A DNA stretch of 13,096 nucleotides from Rhodospirillaceae bacterium (lineage in GTDB: Bacteria; Pseudomonadota; Alphaproteobacteria; Dongiales; Dongiaceae), in NCBI GenBank assembly GCA_016794075.1, contig JAEUKU010000307.1:1-13096 (forward strand). Reading direction: 5' to 3'. Each line of letters opens with the position of its first letter. Positions within the stretch are counted from its first letter, which is position 1. Made by a program: the position numbers and the translations under genes. Shown piece after piece: positions 1-7,770 of this stretch. The notes under the pieces were generated by a model, which searched no databases, had not been told where the DNA came from, and worked only from the letters and a program-made list of their open reading frames with translations.

Positions 1-227
<227 letters not shown>

Positions 228-251
228 GCTCTAAGCGGGGATGGAGACGGC

Positions 252-1355
252 ATGAGCGCGGATCACGCAGCGGACCATGGGCAGATCATCCCGCCGGGCG
301 GGACCATCGGCATCCTCGGCGGCGGCCAGCTCGGCCGCATGGCGGCGATGGCGGCGGCGCGGCTCGGCTATCGCTGCCACATCTATTGCCCGGACGAAGG
401 CGCGCCCGCTTCCGACGTCGCCGCCGCGACCACCGTCGCGGCCTATGACGACCTGCACGCGCTGGAACGCTTCGCCCGCGCGGTCGACGTGGTGACCTTC
501 GAGTTCGAGAACGTGCCGGCCGAGGCGACCGAGAAGCTGGCGGCGCTGAAACCCACGCGCCCCGCGCCCCGCGTGCTGCATCTGACGCAGCAGCGCCTGC
601 GCGAGAAGAACTTCCTCACCGCAATCAACGTGCCGACCACGCGCTATCTCGAAGTCGCGCACAAGGAGGCCCTGCCCCAGGCGGTGCAGGCGCTCGGGCG
701 CCCTTGCGTGCTCAAATCGGCGAGCTTCGGCTATGACGGCAAGGGCCAGGTGCGCATCGACCCGGAGACCGATCTCGGCTCCGTCTGGAAGGCCATGGGC
801 AGCGAGCTCGCTATCCTCGAGGCCTTCGTCGATTTCCAGCGCGAGATCTCGGTGGTTATCGCCCGCGGAGTCGATGGCGCGATGGAGCTCTACGTGCCGG
901 TGGAGAATCAGCACCGCCACCATATCCTCGACACCACCATCGCACCGGCGCGGATCAGTGCGGCGACGGCGCAGAAGGCCGAGGCCATCGCGCGCCACAT
1001 CGCGCAGGAGATCAAGCTGGTCGGCCTGCTGGGCGTCGAGATGTTCGTCACCAAGGCGGGCGACGTGCTGGTGAACGAGCTGGCTCCGCGGCCGCACAAT
1101 TCCGGCCACTGGACCATCGACGCCTGCCTGACCAGCCAGTTCGAGCAGTTCATCCGCGCTGTCTGCGGCCTGCCCTTGGGCTCGCCGGAGCGGCATTCGG
1201 ACGCGGTGATGAAGAACCTGCTGGGCGACGATGTCAGCCACTGGAAGCAGATCCTGAGCGAGCCGGGCGCCAAGCTGCACCTCTACGGCAAGGCCGAGGC
1301 GCGGTCGGGTCGCAAGATGGGGCACGTGACGCGGCTGTCGCCGAAGACGAACTGA
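252..1355 (+). CDS. purK: N5-carboxyaminoimidazole ribonucleotide synthase (ATP-grasp)
   Basis: PurK uses ATP and bicarbonate to carboxylate AIR to N5-CAIR, the substrate of PurE. The 367-residue product is normal for the family. The N-terminal Rossmann-like domain shows GILGGGQLGRM at about residues 20-30 and the FEFENVP strand near 90. The ATP-grasp domain has the nucleotide-binding CVLKSASFGYDGKGQ segment (about 151-165), the ELYVPVENQHRHHILDTTIAPA block (about 212-233), and the metal/phosphate-binding VNELAPRPHNSGHWTIDA motif near 274-291. The start is ATG 252, with GGAG at 243-246 five bases upstream. About 17 residues precede the first beta strand, slightly longer than many PurK proteins, so a later start is possible but no better ATG exists. 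It follows purE by 24 bases, the usual purEK arrangement. It converges with the minus-strand gene ending at 1409; I see no convincing terminator in the 53-base gap. Confidence 0.96.
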   Translation: MSADHAADHGQIIPPGGTIGILGGGQLGRMAAMAAARLGYRCHIYCPDEGAPASDVAAATTVAAYDDLHALERFARAVDVVTFEFENVPAEATEKLAALKPTRPAPRVLHLTQQRLREKNFLTAINVPTTRYLEVAHKEALPQAVQALGRPCVLKSASFGYDGKGQVRIDPETDLGSVWKAMGSELAILEAFVDFQREISVVIARGVDGAMELYVPVENQHRHHILDTTIAPARISAATAQKAEAIARHIAQEIKLVGLLGVEMFVTKAGDVLVNELAPRPHNSGHWTIDACLTSQFEQFIRAVCGLPLGSPERHSDAVMKNLLGDDVSHWKQILSEPGAKLHLYGKAEARSGRKMGHVTRLSPKTN

Positions 1356-1408
1356 CGGACGCCCAGTGCCAGGGCCGCCCGCGCCTTAGCCGCCGGGAAC
1401 AGATGCCG

Positions 1409-2314
1409 TCACGACATGAAAGCCTGCAGGCCGCCTGCGAGCGCGCCGCAGATGGCGAAGACTCGCGGGATCGAAGGATACTCGGGACCTTCGGTCGGCG
1501 TATGGTTGGCATCAAGCAGGATCGGCTTGCCGTCGACCATGACGAAATCGAACTTGCCGTAGTCGAATTGCAGTTCCGCCCGACGCCGCCGCAGGAGCTC
1601 GGGCACGTCGTCATGCAACGGCAGGCGCTCGACGACGTTGGCGAGCTTTACCACCGGCTCGCGGGCAAGAAAGGTCGATACGCAATCCCGCCCACCGAGG
1701 AAGTACCATTGATGCATGGCGAAGAGGTCGCCCCGCCGTTCGGCGTAGAACGGCTGCACGACCAGATGCGGACTGCGCCAGACCCACCCGGGCACGGTGT
1801 CCTTGCTCGGCAAGATCACATACTCTCGGCCCGGCAGCCGGCCAAACCAGCTTGCCGGCAACCGGTGCTCAAGTCCAAGCCACAGGCGCTTAATGGCGCC
1901 GGCCTGGCGCCATCGCAGACGCTCCTCGGCCTTGCCGCCGTGATTGAGGTCCGTCTTGATGATAACCGGCCCTTGATAGGCATCGCCCCTGGTCACCAGG
2001 TCCCGGCATACGGCACGCTTTGCCGTATCGGAAACCTGTCCGTTGATCGTTGTCGGATAGCGGGTCGCGTGCTGCTGATAGGCTGGGGGCACCCGGGTCA
2101 GGGCGACGTGGAGAATCGCCAAGTCGGCCGGCGGCGGCGCGCTGGTGCCGCGATGGACCAGAATGCGATGCCCGGCCGGCTCCCAGTGCTCATAGGCGAC
2201 GTGCGCGATGGTCGGACCACGGCGAATGTCATCGTGACGATGCGTGAGGATGACGATGGTTGCCCGCCGGTCGATCGGGCGCGGCGCCGGGAATGCGCTG
2301 CCGCCCATCGCCAT
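1409..2314 (-). CDS. ATP-grasp-like protein of unknown substrate
   Basis: This 301-residue protein has no family name I can give with certainty. Several features suggest an ATP-grasp fold: an early beta strand (ATIVILTH, about 18-25), the ATP-binding type segment GPVIIKTDLNHGGKAEERLRW (about 115-135), a VVQPFYAERRGDLFAMHQWYFLGG stretch (about 185-208), and the metal-binding end KFDFVMVDGKPILLDANHTPT (about 254-274) with D268 and N270 placed like the metal ligands of D-Ala ligase or RimK-type enzymes. Such enzymes join a carboxylate to an amine or similar group; the substrate cannot be read here. No signal peptide or membrane segment is seen, so it is probably cytoplasmic. ATG 2314 lies 4 bases after the putA stop with no clear ribosome site, suggesting translational coupling; ATG 2308 is an alternative start. 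The long + strand frame over the same bases is low-complexity and rejected. The reading frame is secure, the fold likely, the function unknown. Confidence 0.75.
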   Translation of the reverse strand: MAMGGSAFPAPRPIDRRATIVILTHRHDDIRRGPTIAHVAYEHWEPAGHRILVHRGTSAPPPADLAILHVALTRVPPAYQQHATRYPTTINGQVSDTAKRAVCRDLVTRGDAYQGPVIIKTDLNHGGKAEERLRWRQAGAIKRLWLGLEHRLPASWFGRLPGREYVILPSKDTVPGWVWRSPHLVVQPFYAERRGDLFAMHQWYFLGGRDCVSTFLAREPVVKLANVVERLPLHDDVPELLRRRRAELQFDYGKFDFVMVDGKPILLDANHTPTEGPEYPSIPRVFAICGALAGGLQAFMS

Positions 2315-2318
2315 GCCG

Positions 2319-5300
2319 CTACGCCGCGCCGTCTTCGTTCAGGCTCAGCAGACTGGCATTGCCGCCCGCCGCCGTGGTGTCGATGGTGAGGGTGCGTTCG
2401 GTGGCGAAGCGGTGCAGGTAGCGCGGGCCGCCGGCCTTGGGGCCGGTGCCGGACAGGCCCTCGCCGCCGAAGGGCTGCACGCCGACCACGGCGCCGATCA
2501 TGTTGCGGTTCACGTAGGCGTTGCCGACGCGCAGCCGCTCGGTGATGTAGGCGACCTTGCCGTCGATGCGGCTGTGCACGCCGAGGGTCAGGCCGTAGCC
2601 CGTCGCGTTCACCGCCTCGAGCACGTCGTCGAGGCGATCCGCCGCATAATGGACGACGTGCAGGATCGGGCCGAACACCTCGCGGTCGAGGCGCGAGAGC
2701 GCGTCGATGCGATAGGCGGCGGGCGCGAAGAAATGGCCGTTCGCGCAATCGGCGCCGAGCGGCACCTCGTGGATCAGCTTACCCTCGCGCTTCATGCGCT
2801 CGGTGTGCTTGGCGAGCATCGCCTTGGCCTCGGCGTCGATGACCGGGCCGACATCGGTTGCCAGCAGGCCGGGATCGCCGACCTTCAGCTCCGCCATGGC
2901 GCCGGCCAGCATCTCGGTCAGTTTCTGCGCGATGTCCTCCTGCACGAAGAGAACCCGCAGCGCCGAGCAGCGCTGCCCCGCGCTCTGGAAGGAGGAGATC
3001 AGCACGTCGCGCACCACCTGCTCGGGCAGCGCGGAGGAATCGACGATCATCGCGTTCTGCCCGCCGGTCTCGGCGATGAAGGGCACAATGGGGCCGTCCT
3101 TGGCGGCGAGCGCGCGGTTGATCAGCCGCGCCGTGTCGGTCGAGCCGGTGAAGGCGATGCCGGCGATGCGCGGATCGTTGACCAGCGGCGCGCCGACGGA
3201 GGGACCGTCGCCCGGCAGCAGGTGCAGCACGTCCACCGGCACGCCGGCCTTGTGCAGCAGGCGCACGGCCAAGGCCGCGATCATCGGCGTCTGCTCGGCG
3301 GGCTTCGCGATGACGCAGTTTCCCGCCGCGAGCGCGGCGCTGACCTGGCCCAGGAAGATCGCCAGCGGGAAATTCCAGGGCGAGATGCAGGCGAAGACGC
3401 CGCGGCCATGCAGATAAAGCTGGTTGCGCTCGCCGGTCGGTCCCGGCATCGCCATCGGCTGGGCGAAATCGGCGCGGGCGCGGGCGGCGTAGTAGCGCAG
3501 GAAATCCACAGCCTCGCGCAATTCGGCGACGGCGTCGGGGATGGTCTTGCCGGCTTCGCGCACGCAGAGTGCCAGCACTTCGGCGCGGGAGGCTTCCAGC
3601 AGATCGGCGGCGCGGTCCAGGCAAGCGGCGCGCTCGCCGGCCGGCGTCGATGACCAGCCGTTGAAGGCGCGCTGGGCACGCGCAACCGCATCTGCCACCT
3701 GCGCCGCATTGGCGTTCGTGACCTTGCCGACAACGCGCCTGGTATCGGCGGGATCCAGCGCGGAGGCCGATTGGCCGGCAATCTCCACCCCGCCCAGGAT
3801 CGGCGCGGCCGACCAGCCGCGCGAAGCTGCCCCATCGAGCTCGGCCGCCAGGGGCGTCAGCACATCGGGATCGGAGAGATCGATGCCGGCGGAGTTCTGG
3901 CGCTCGGCGCCGTAGAGGTCGCGCGGCAGCGGGATGCGCGGATGCGGCTTCTCGGCGAGCTTGCGCACGCGCGCCACCGGATCGGCGACGATCTCGTCCA
4001 AAGGCGCCTTCTCGTCGACGATGCGGTTGACGAAGGAGGTATTGGCGCCGTTCTCCAGCAAGCGGCGCACCAGATAGGCGAGCAGATCCTCATGGCTGCC
4101 GACCGGGGCATAGACGCGGCAGGGAATGCCCATCGCCTCCGGCGGCGTCACCTGGTCGTAGAGCGCCTCGCCCATGCCGTGCAGGCGCTGGAACTCGAGC
4201 TTGTCCCGCGCCGCCACCTCGCCGCCGGCCATCTCGATGATGGCGGACAAGGAATGCGCGTTGTGGGTGGCGAATTGCGGGTAGAACGCCGCCGGGTCGG
4301 CCAGCAGCCGCCGCGCGCAGGCGAGATAGGAAACATCCGTCGTCGCCTTCCGCGTGAACACCGGATAGCCCGGCAGGCCGCGTTCCTGGCTCATCTTGAT
4401 CTCGCTGTCCCAATAGGCGCCCTTGACCAGGCGCACCATCAGGCGGCGGCGATGCCGGCGCGCCAGATCGGCGAGCCAGTCGATCAGCGGCAGGCAGCGT
4501 TTCTGGTAGCCCTGGATGGCGAGGCCGAGGCCGTCCCAGTTGCCGAGCGCCGGATTGGCTGAGACCGCCTCGATGATGTCGAGGGACAAATCGAGACGCT
4601 CCGCCTCCTCCGCGTCGATGGTGAAACCGATATTCAGCGCCTTGGCCAGCTTGCCGAGCTCGACCAGCCGCGGCACCATCTCGGTCAGGGCGCGGCGGCG
4701 CTGCGCGAATTCGTAGCGCGGATGCAGGGCCGAGAGCTTCACCGAGATGCCGGGGCTCTGGATCGGGCCGCGCCCGGCGGCCGCCTTGCCGATGGCGGCG
4801 ATGGCGCGCTGGTAGCTCTCGAAATAGCGCTTGGCATCGTGCGCCGTGCGCGCCGCCTCGCCCAGCATGTCGTAGCTGTAGCGGTAGCCCTTGCGCTCCA
4901 TGCCCTGGGCGCGGTCGAGCGCCTCGCCGATGTCGCGACCCATGACGAATTGCCTGCCGAGGATCTTCATCGCCTGGGTCACCGCCTGGCGGATCACCGG
5001 CTCGCCCGAGCGGGTGATGAGGCGCTTCAGGATGCCCTTCAGGTCGCTGCTGGTCGCATCCATCTGCATGATGCGGCCGGTCAGCATCAGCGCCCAGGTC
5101 GAGGCGTTGACGAACATCGAATCGCTCTCGCCCAGATGGCGCTCGAAATCCGCGTCGCGCAGCTTGTCCTTGATCAGCATGTTGGCGGTTTCGGAATCGG
5201 GGATGCGCAGCAGCGCCTCGGCCAGGCACATCAGGACCACGCCCTCCTTGGAGGAGAGCTCATAGGCGTGCATGAAGGCGTCGATTCCGCCCTGCCCCAC

Positions 5301-5483
5301 CCGGTTCTCGCGCACCTTCTCGACCAGGGCGCGGGCGCGGGCGGCGATGCGGTCCTGGGTCGCGGCGGGCAGGTCGGCCTGGGCCAGCAGGGATTCGACG
5401 ATCCCGGCCTCGTCGGCGCGGTAATGGGCGCGCAGCCGGGCGCGCAACGGATCGGGTTGCGGGAGGGGTTCGGAAAAGATCAT
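2319..5483 (-). CDS. putA: Bifunctional proline dehydrogenase / L-glutamate-gamma-semialdehyde dehydrogenase
   Basis: PutA oxidises proline to P5C with FAD, passing electrons to the membrane quinone pool, and then oxidises glutamate semialdehyde to glutamate with NAD+. The 1054-residue product has a proline dehydrogenase barrel with PGISVKLSALHPRYE (about 244-258), LMVRLVKGAYWDSEIK (about 348-363), FATHNAHS (about 404-411) and the C-terminal RVYAPVGSHEDLLAYLVRRLLENG. The aldehyde dehydrogenase half has ISPWNFPLAIF (about 700), FTGSTDTA, the general-base region AETGGQN (Glu about 805) and catalytic SAGQRCSALR (Cys about 839), ending with PFGGEGLSGTGPKAGG. ATG 5483 was chosen because AGGA lies 8 bases upstream; the frame stays open to 5636 but the extra 51 residues are basic and unlike PutA. 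No ribbon-helix-helix DNA-binding domain is present and no long C-terminal domain, so this is the short type that does not repress its own gene. An ATP-grasp gene follows after 4 bases. Confidence 0.97.
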   Translation of the reverse strand: MIFSEPLPQPDPLRARLRAHYRADEAGIVESLLAQADLPAATQDRIAARARALVEKVRENRVGQGGIDAFMHAYELSSKEGVVLMCLAEALLRIPDSETANMLIKDKLRDADFERHLGESDSMFVNASTWALMLTGRIMQMDATSSDLKGILKRLITRSGEPVIRQAVTQAMKILGRQFVMGRDIGEALDRAQGMERKGYRYSYDMLGEAARTAHDAKRYFESYQRAIAAIGKAAAGRGPIQSPGISVKLSALHPRYEFAQRRRALTEMVPRLVELGKLAKALNIGFTIDAEEAERLDLSLDIIEAVSANPALGNWDGLGLAIQGYQKRCLPLIDWLADLARRHRRRLMVRLVKGAYWDSEIKMSQERGLPGYPVFTRKATTDVSYLACARRLLADPAAFYPQFATHNAHSLSAIIEMAGGEVAARDKLEFQRLHGMGEALYDQVTPPEAMGIPCRVYAPVGSHEDLLAYLVRRLLENGANTSFVNRIVDEKAPLDEIVADPVARVRKLAEKPHPRIPLPRDLYGAERQNSAGIDLSDPDVLTPLAAELDGAASRGWSAAPILGGVEIAGQSASALDPADTRRVVGKVTNANAAQVADAVARAQRAFNGWSSTPAGERAACLDRAADLLEASRAEVLALCVREAGKTIPDAVAELREAVDFLRYYAARARADFAQPMAMPGPTGERNQLYLHGRGVFACISPWNFPLAIFLGQVSAALAAGNCVIAKPAEQTPMIAALAVRLLHKAGVPVDVLHLLPGDGPSVGAPLVNDPRIAGIAFTGSTDTARLINRALAAKDGPIVPFIAETGGQNAMIVDSSALPEQVVRDVLISSFQSAGQRCSALRVLFVQEDIAQKLTEMLAGAMAELKVGDPGLLATDVGPVIDAEAKAMLAKHTERMKREGKLIHEVPLGADCANGHFFAPAAYRIDALSRLDREVFGPILHVVHYAADRLDDVLEAVNATGYGLTLGVHSRIDGKVAYITERLRVGNAYVNRNMIGAVVGVQPFGGEGLSGTGPKAGGPRYLHRFATERTLTIDTTAAGGNASLLSLNEDGAA

Positions 5484-5586
5484 GACAGGTCCTGACCGTG
5501 GAGGGGCCATTCTCGGAAAAACAGCCCTGGATTTTCGGGCCGGAGCATAGTCGGATTCACGCGGCTTGGCAGCAGGAACAGAAAAG
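5484..5586. promoter_or_regulatory. Divergent putA / hydrolase promoter region
   Basis: This 103-base gap separates two gene starts that point away from each other, so it must hold promoters for both. It contains a short AT-richer stretch (about 5515-5535) but I could not find a convincing -35/-10 pair on either strand. The ribosome sites are clear: AGGA at 5574-5577 for the hydrolase, and AGGA on the minus strand 8 bases before putA. No PutR/Lrp-type regulator gene lies next to it, although many alphaproteobacteria keep one beside putA. Confidence 0.5.
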
Positions 5587-6471
5587 ATGAGCTTTTTTCC
5601 AGGTTTCGAGCAGCGGCGCGTGGCCGTGGGTTCCATCGGCCTGAATCTGCGGATCGGCGGCAGCGGCGCGCCGCTCCTGCTGCTGCACGGCTATCCGCAG
5701 ACCCACCTGGCGTGGCATGCCGTCGCACCGGAGCTGGCGCGGCATTTCACCGTCATCTGCCCGGATCTGAAGGGCTATGGCGACAGCGACGCCCCGGCGC
5801 CGGACGCGGACTCCGCCGCCTATTCGAAACGGGTGATGGGCCGCGAGCTGCTGGATCTGATGGGGGCGCTCGGCCATCGGCGCTTCGCCGTGGCGGGCCA
5901 CGACCGGGGCGCGCGCATCGCCTACCGCATGGCGCTGGATCATCCGGAGGCGATCGCCAAGCTCTGCGTCGTCGACATCCTGCCGACCGCGGAATACTGG
6001 GACCTCGCCGACCGCAAATTCGCGGTCAACACCTTCCACTGGGGCTTCCTGGCGCGCGACGGCGGCCTGCCCGAGCGGCTGATCGGCCAGGACCCGGATT
6101 TCTTCCAGGACTATCTGATGCGGCTGTGGAGCGGCGACTACGGCGCGCTTGATCCGGCGGCGCTGGCGGAGTACCGCCGCTGCTTCGCCAAGCCCGAGAA
6201 CCTTGCCGCCAGCTGCGCCGATTACCGCGCCGGCTACACGCTCGACGACGCGCAGGACCGCGCCGATCGCGAAGCGGGGCGGAAGATCGCCTGCCCGGTG
6301 CTGGTGCTCAGCGGCGACCAGTATCTCTCGACCGGCGAGAACCAGGCCGTCGACATCTGGAAGCGCTGGGCGGATGACGTGCGCGGTACCATCGTCCGCA
6401 GCGGGCATTTCGTCATGGAGGAGAAGCCGCAGGAGGTGCTAGGGGCGTTGCTGGCGTTCCTGGCAACCTGA
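5587..6471 (+). CDS. Alpha/beta hydrolase of the haloacetate (fluoroacetate) dehalogenase type
   Basis: This 294-residue protein is an alpha/beta hydrolase closely resembling the fluoroacetate dehalogenase of Rhodopseudomonas, as I recall its sequence. Family enzymes split the carbon-halogen bond of a haloacetate through an aspartyl ester. The oxyanion HGYPQT motif is at about 34-39 and the nucleophile elbow GHDRGARIAYRMA gives Asp106 with Arg107 and Arg110, which in the known enzyme bind the substrate carboxylate. The acid is Asp130 (VVDILPT), the base His274 (SGHFVMEE), and the halide pocket His151-Trp152 (FHWGFLA) and Tyr213 (DYRAGY). Trp181 also matches. ATG 5587 has AGGA nine bases upstream; an upstream TTG at 5566 would add seven residues with no ribosome site. 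It diverges from putA and converges with the membrane protein. Epoxide hydrolase or another activity is possible, because homologues without defluorinase activity exist. Confidence 0.85.
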   Translation: MSFFPGFEQRRVAVGSIGLNLRIGGSGAPLLLLHGYPQTHLAWHAVAPELARHFTVICPDLKGYGDSDAPAPDADSAAYSKRVMGRELLDLMGALGHRRFAVAGHDRGARIAYRMALDHPEAIAKLCVVDILPTAEYWDLADRKFAVNTFHWGFLARDGGLPERLIGQDPDFFQDYLMRLWSGDYGALDPAALAEYRRCFAKPENLAASCADYRAGYTLDDAQDRADREAGRKIACPVLVLSGDQYLSTGENQAVDIWKRWADDVRGTIVRSGHFVMEEKPQEVLGALLAFLAT

Positions 6472-6488
6472 TACCTGCCTGGCATCAG
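6468..6488. terminator. Weak hairpin across two convergent stop codons
   Basis: CTGAT (6468-6472) and ATCAG (6484-6488) pair perfectly, followed inward by one mismatch and a CC/GG pair around a five-base TGCCT loop. The hairpin includes both the TGA of the hydrolase and the TGA of the membrane protein. It could act as a shared bidirectional terminator, but the stem is short and no T tract follows on either strand, so support is weak. Confidence 0.25.
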
Positions 6489-6913
6489 TTCTGGCCGGCT
6501 GGGTTCCAGCAATAGTGCGGCGTCCGCTCGCCGCGCAGGAAACGCGTGGCGTCGATTGTGTCCACGATCGCGGAGACCAGGTTGGTGGCGAACAGCAGGG
6601 CCAGCCAGTTGGCCAGGCCCGGGTCGGCCGCGATAGTGTCGATGCGCGTGGCCATCCATGCGAACATCGGCAGCCACATGAGGTGCGCCACGCCGAGGAT
6701 GCGGGTGAAGCCGATGCGCTGGTAGACCAGGGTCTGGGTGACGACGGCCGCCGCGGTTACGGCCAGAACGATCTGCGCCTCGATATGCCCGATGAACCAC
6801 AGGCACGCGAGATTGACGCCGACCAGCCAGGCGCACCATAGACGCGGGACCAGGTGGAACCGCAAGAAAACCACGCCGAAGACCTCCAGCATATTTGCCA
6901 GAAAGCGAAACAT
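6485..6913 (-). CDS. Small four-helix integral membrane protein, function unknown
   Basis: I do not recognise this 142-residue protein. Hydrophobic stretches at about 24-41, 46-63, 72-88 and 101-119 suggest four membrane helices, with a short N-terminal amphipathic segment (MFRFLANMLEVFGVVFLRF) and a polar tail (FLRGERTPHYCWNPAGQN) ending in a histidine-tyrosine-cysteine cluster. There is no signal peptide and no soluble domain. The start ATG 6913 was chosen because GGAG lies six bases upstream; two in-frame ATGs just before it (6925 and 6919) overlap or precede that ribosome site, and the open frame to 7006 would add a non-hydrophobic leader running into the regulator's promoter region. It is transcribed away from the HxlR regulator at 7057, the common layout of a regulator and its target, so control by that regulator is a reasonable inference. 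Tryptophan and aromatic residues are frequent at the helix ends. Confidence 0.72.
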   Translation of the reverse strand: MFRFLANMLEVFGVVFLRFHLVPRLWCAWLVGVNLACLWFIGHIEAQIVLAVTAAAVVTQTLVYQRIGFTRILGVAHLMWLPMFAWMATRIDTIAADPGLANWLALLFATNLVSAIVDTIDATRFLRGERTPHYCWNPAGQN

Positions 6914-7002
6914 CTTCATCTCCATTGCCGCGGGCCAATCCGGCCAGGCGGAATGGACTAGGCCCGAACCGGACCGGCTGGCTACTGCGCAACCCGGAGC
7001 AA

Positions 7003-7025
7003 TCAACTACATTCTGCGTAGTTGA
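7003..7025. promoter_or_regulatory. Perfect inverted repeat, candidate HxlR operator
   Basis: TCAACTAC (7003-7010) and GTAGTTGA (7018-7025) are perfect reverse complements around the seven-base spacer ATTCTGC. The repeat lies in the 143-base gap between the start of the membrane protein (6913) and that of the HxlR regulator (7057), 31 bases upstream of the latter. Its size fits a dimeric winged-helix repressor. It overlaps a TTGACG (7022-7027) that could be a -35 element for the regulator, but no good -10 follows. The rest of the gap (6914-7002) shows no strong signal. Confidence 0.6.
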
Positions 7026-7056
7026 CGGAGCATGTCCGGCAAGCGAGACAAACGCG

Positions 7057-7770
7057 ATGCGCCAATATGGTCAATTCTGTCCGATCGCCAAATCCGCCGA
7101 GATCATCGGCGATCCGTGGTCGATCCTCATCATCCGCGAATTGCTGCTGGGCAGCAGCCGGTTCAATGTCCTGCAGCGCGGACTGCCCCGCATCTCGCCA
7201 ACCATTCTCAGCAAGCGGCTGAAGGAACTGGATGAGCGGCGCGTGATCATCCGGCGCCGCCTCAAGGGCCACCGGGGATATGCCTATCACCTGACCGCGG
7301 CGGGGCGGGAGCTGTCCGGAGTGATGGAGGCCCTGGCGGTCTGGGGCATGCGCTGGGCGCGCGACAAGATGGCGCCCAGCGATCTCGATGTCTCGTTCCT
7401 CATGTTCGATGTCCAGCGGCGGATCGACCGGACGGCCCTGCCGGAAGGCGAAACGGTCCTGTGCTTCCAGTTCACGGACATCACGAACTTCTGCCACTGG
7501 TGGCTGGTCTGCCGGGATGGCGAGGTCGACCTGTGCTACGAGGATCCCGGCAAGGACGTGGATTGCTACGTCACCGGGACTTCCCGGGACATGATCGGAA
7601 TCTGGATGGGGGACATTGCGCTCGCCAAGGCGCTGAAGGCGGGCAGCGTCCAGCTGATGGGCGCGCGCCACCTGTGCCGCACCTTCCCGAAGTGGTTCGC
7701 CCTCTCAGCGGCCGCGCAGACCCCGCGCCCGACCGCGGCCGAAAGACGATCCGTCGCGCGGGCCGGATAG
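7057..7770 (+). CDS. HxlR-family transcriptional regulator with C-terminal SCP2-like region
   Basis: Residues 1-105 are an HxlR/MarR-like winged helix: YGQFCPIAKSAEIIGDPWSILIIRELLLG with the family's conserved Cys8, then the recognition helix RISPTILSKRLKELDE (about 45-60) and the wing RRRLKGHRGYAYHLTAAGREL. HxlR proteins are DNA-binding dimers that often respond to oxidants or electrophiles through that cysteine. The 237-residue protein is about twice the usual length. The extra part (about 110-215) has an SCP2-like look, with VDCYVTGTSRDMIGIWMGDIALAKALKAGSVQLMGARHL resembling the lipid-binding core, so a hydrophobic ligand is possible. The product has seven cysteines (8, 136, 146, 152, 160, 170, 207), many for a cytoplasmic protein. 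ATG 7057 was chosen because HxlR proteins begin a few residues before the CPIA motif; the frame is open upstream to 6895, across the palindrome, and the ribosome site is weak. It probably controls the divergent membrane protein and itself. Confidence 0.88.
   Translation: MRQYGQFCPIAKSAEIIGDPWSILIIRELLLGSSRFNVLQRGLPRISPTILSKRLKELDERRVIIRRRLKGHRGYAYHLTAAGRELSGVMEALAVWGMRWARDKMAPSDLDVSFLMFDVQRRIDRTALPEGETVLCFQFTDITNFCHWWLVCRDGEVDLCYEDPGKDVDCYVTGTSRDMIGIWMGDIALAKALKAGSVQLMGARHLCRTFPKWFALSAAAQTPRPTAAERRSVARAG

Noticed and set aside
231..1325. 364-residue minus-strand frame opposite purK
   Set aside because: It covers nearly the whole of a clear purK gene and shows only low-complexity Arg/Ala/His composition with no motif.
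1403..2389. 328-residue + strand frame opposite the ATP-grasp gene
   Set aside because: It has no recognisable domain, while the minus-strand frame has ATP-grasp-type motifs and starts right after putA.
2244..3653. 469-residue open frame on the + strand opposite putA
   Set aside because: It lies antisense to the conserved aldehyde dehydrogenase domain of PutA and is rich in Ala, Arg, Gly and His, the usual product of reading GC-rich codons backwards.
5484..5636. Fifty-one-residue N-terminal extension of PutA
   Set aside because: It would overlap the start of the divergent hydrolase, does not resemble PutA, and a good ribosome site precedes ATG 5483.
6895..7056. N-terminal extension of the HxlR regulator
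   Set aside because: It would cross the candidate operator and the start of the membrane protein; HxlR family proteins begin close to the CPIA motif.
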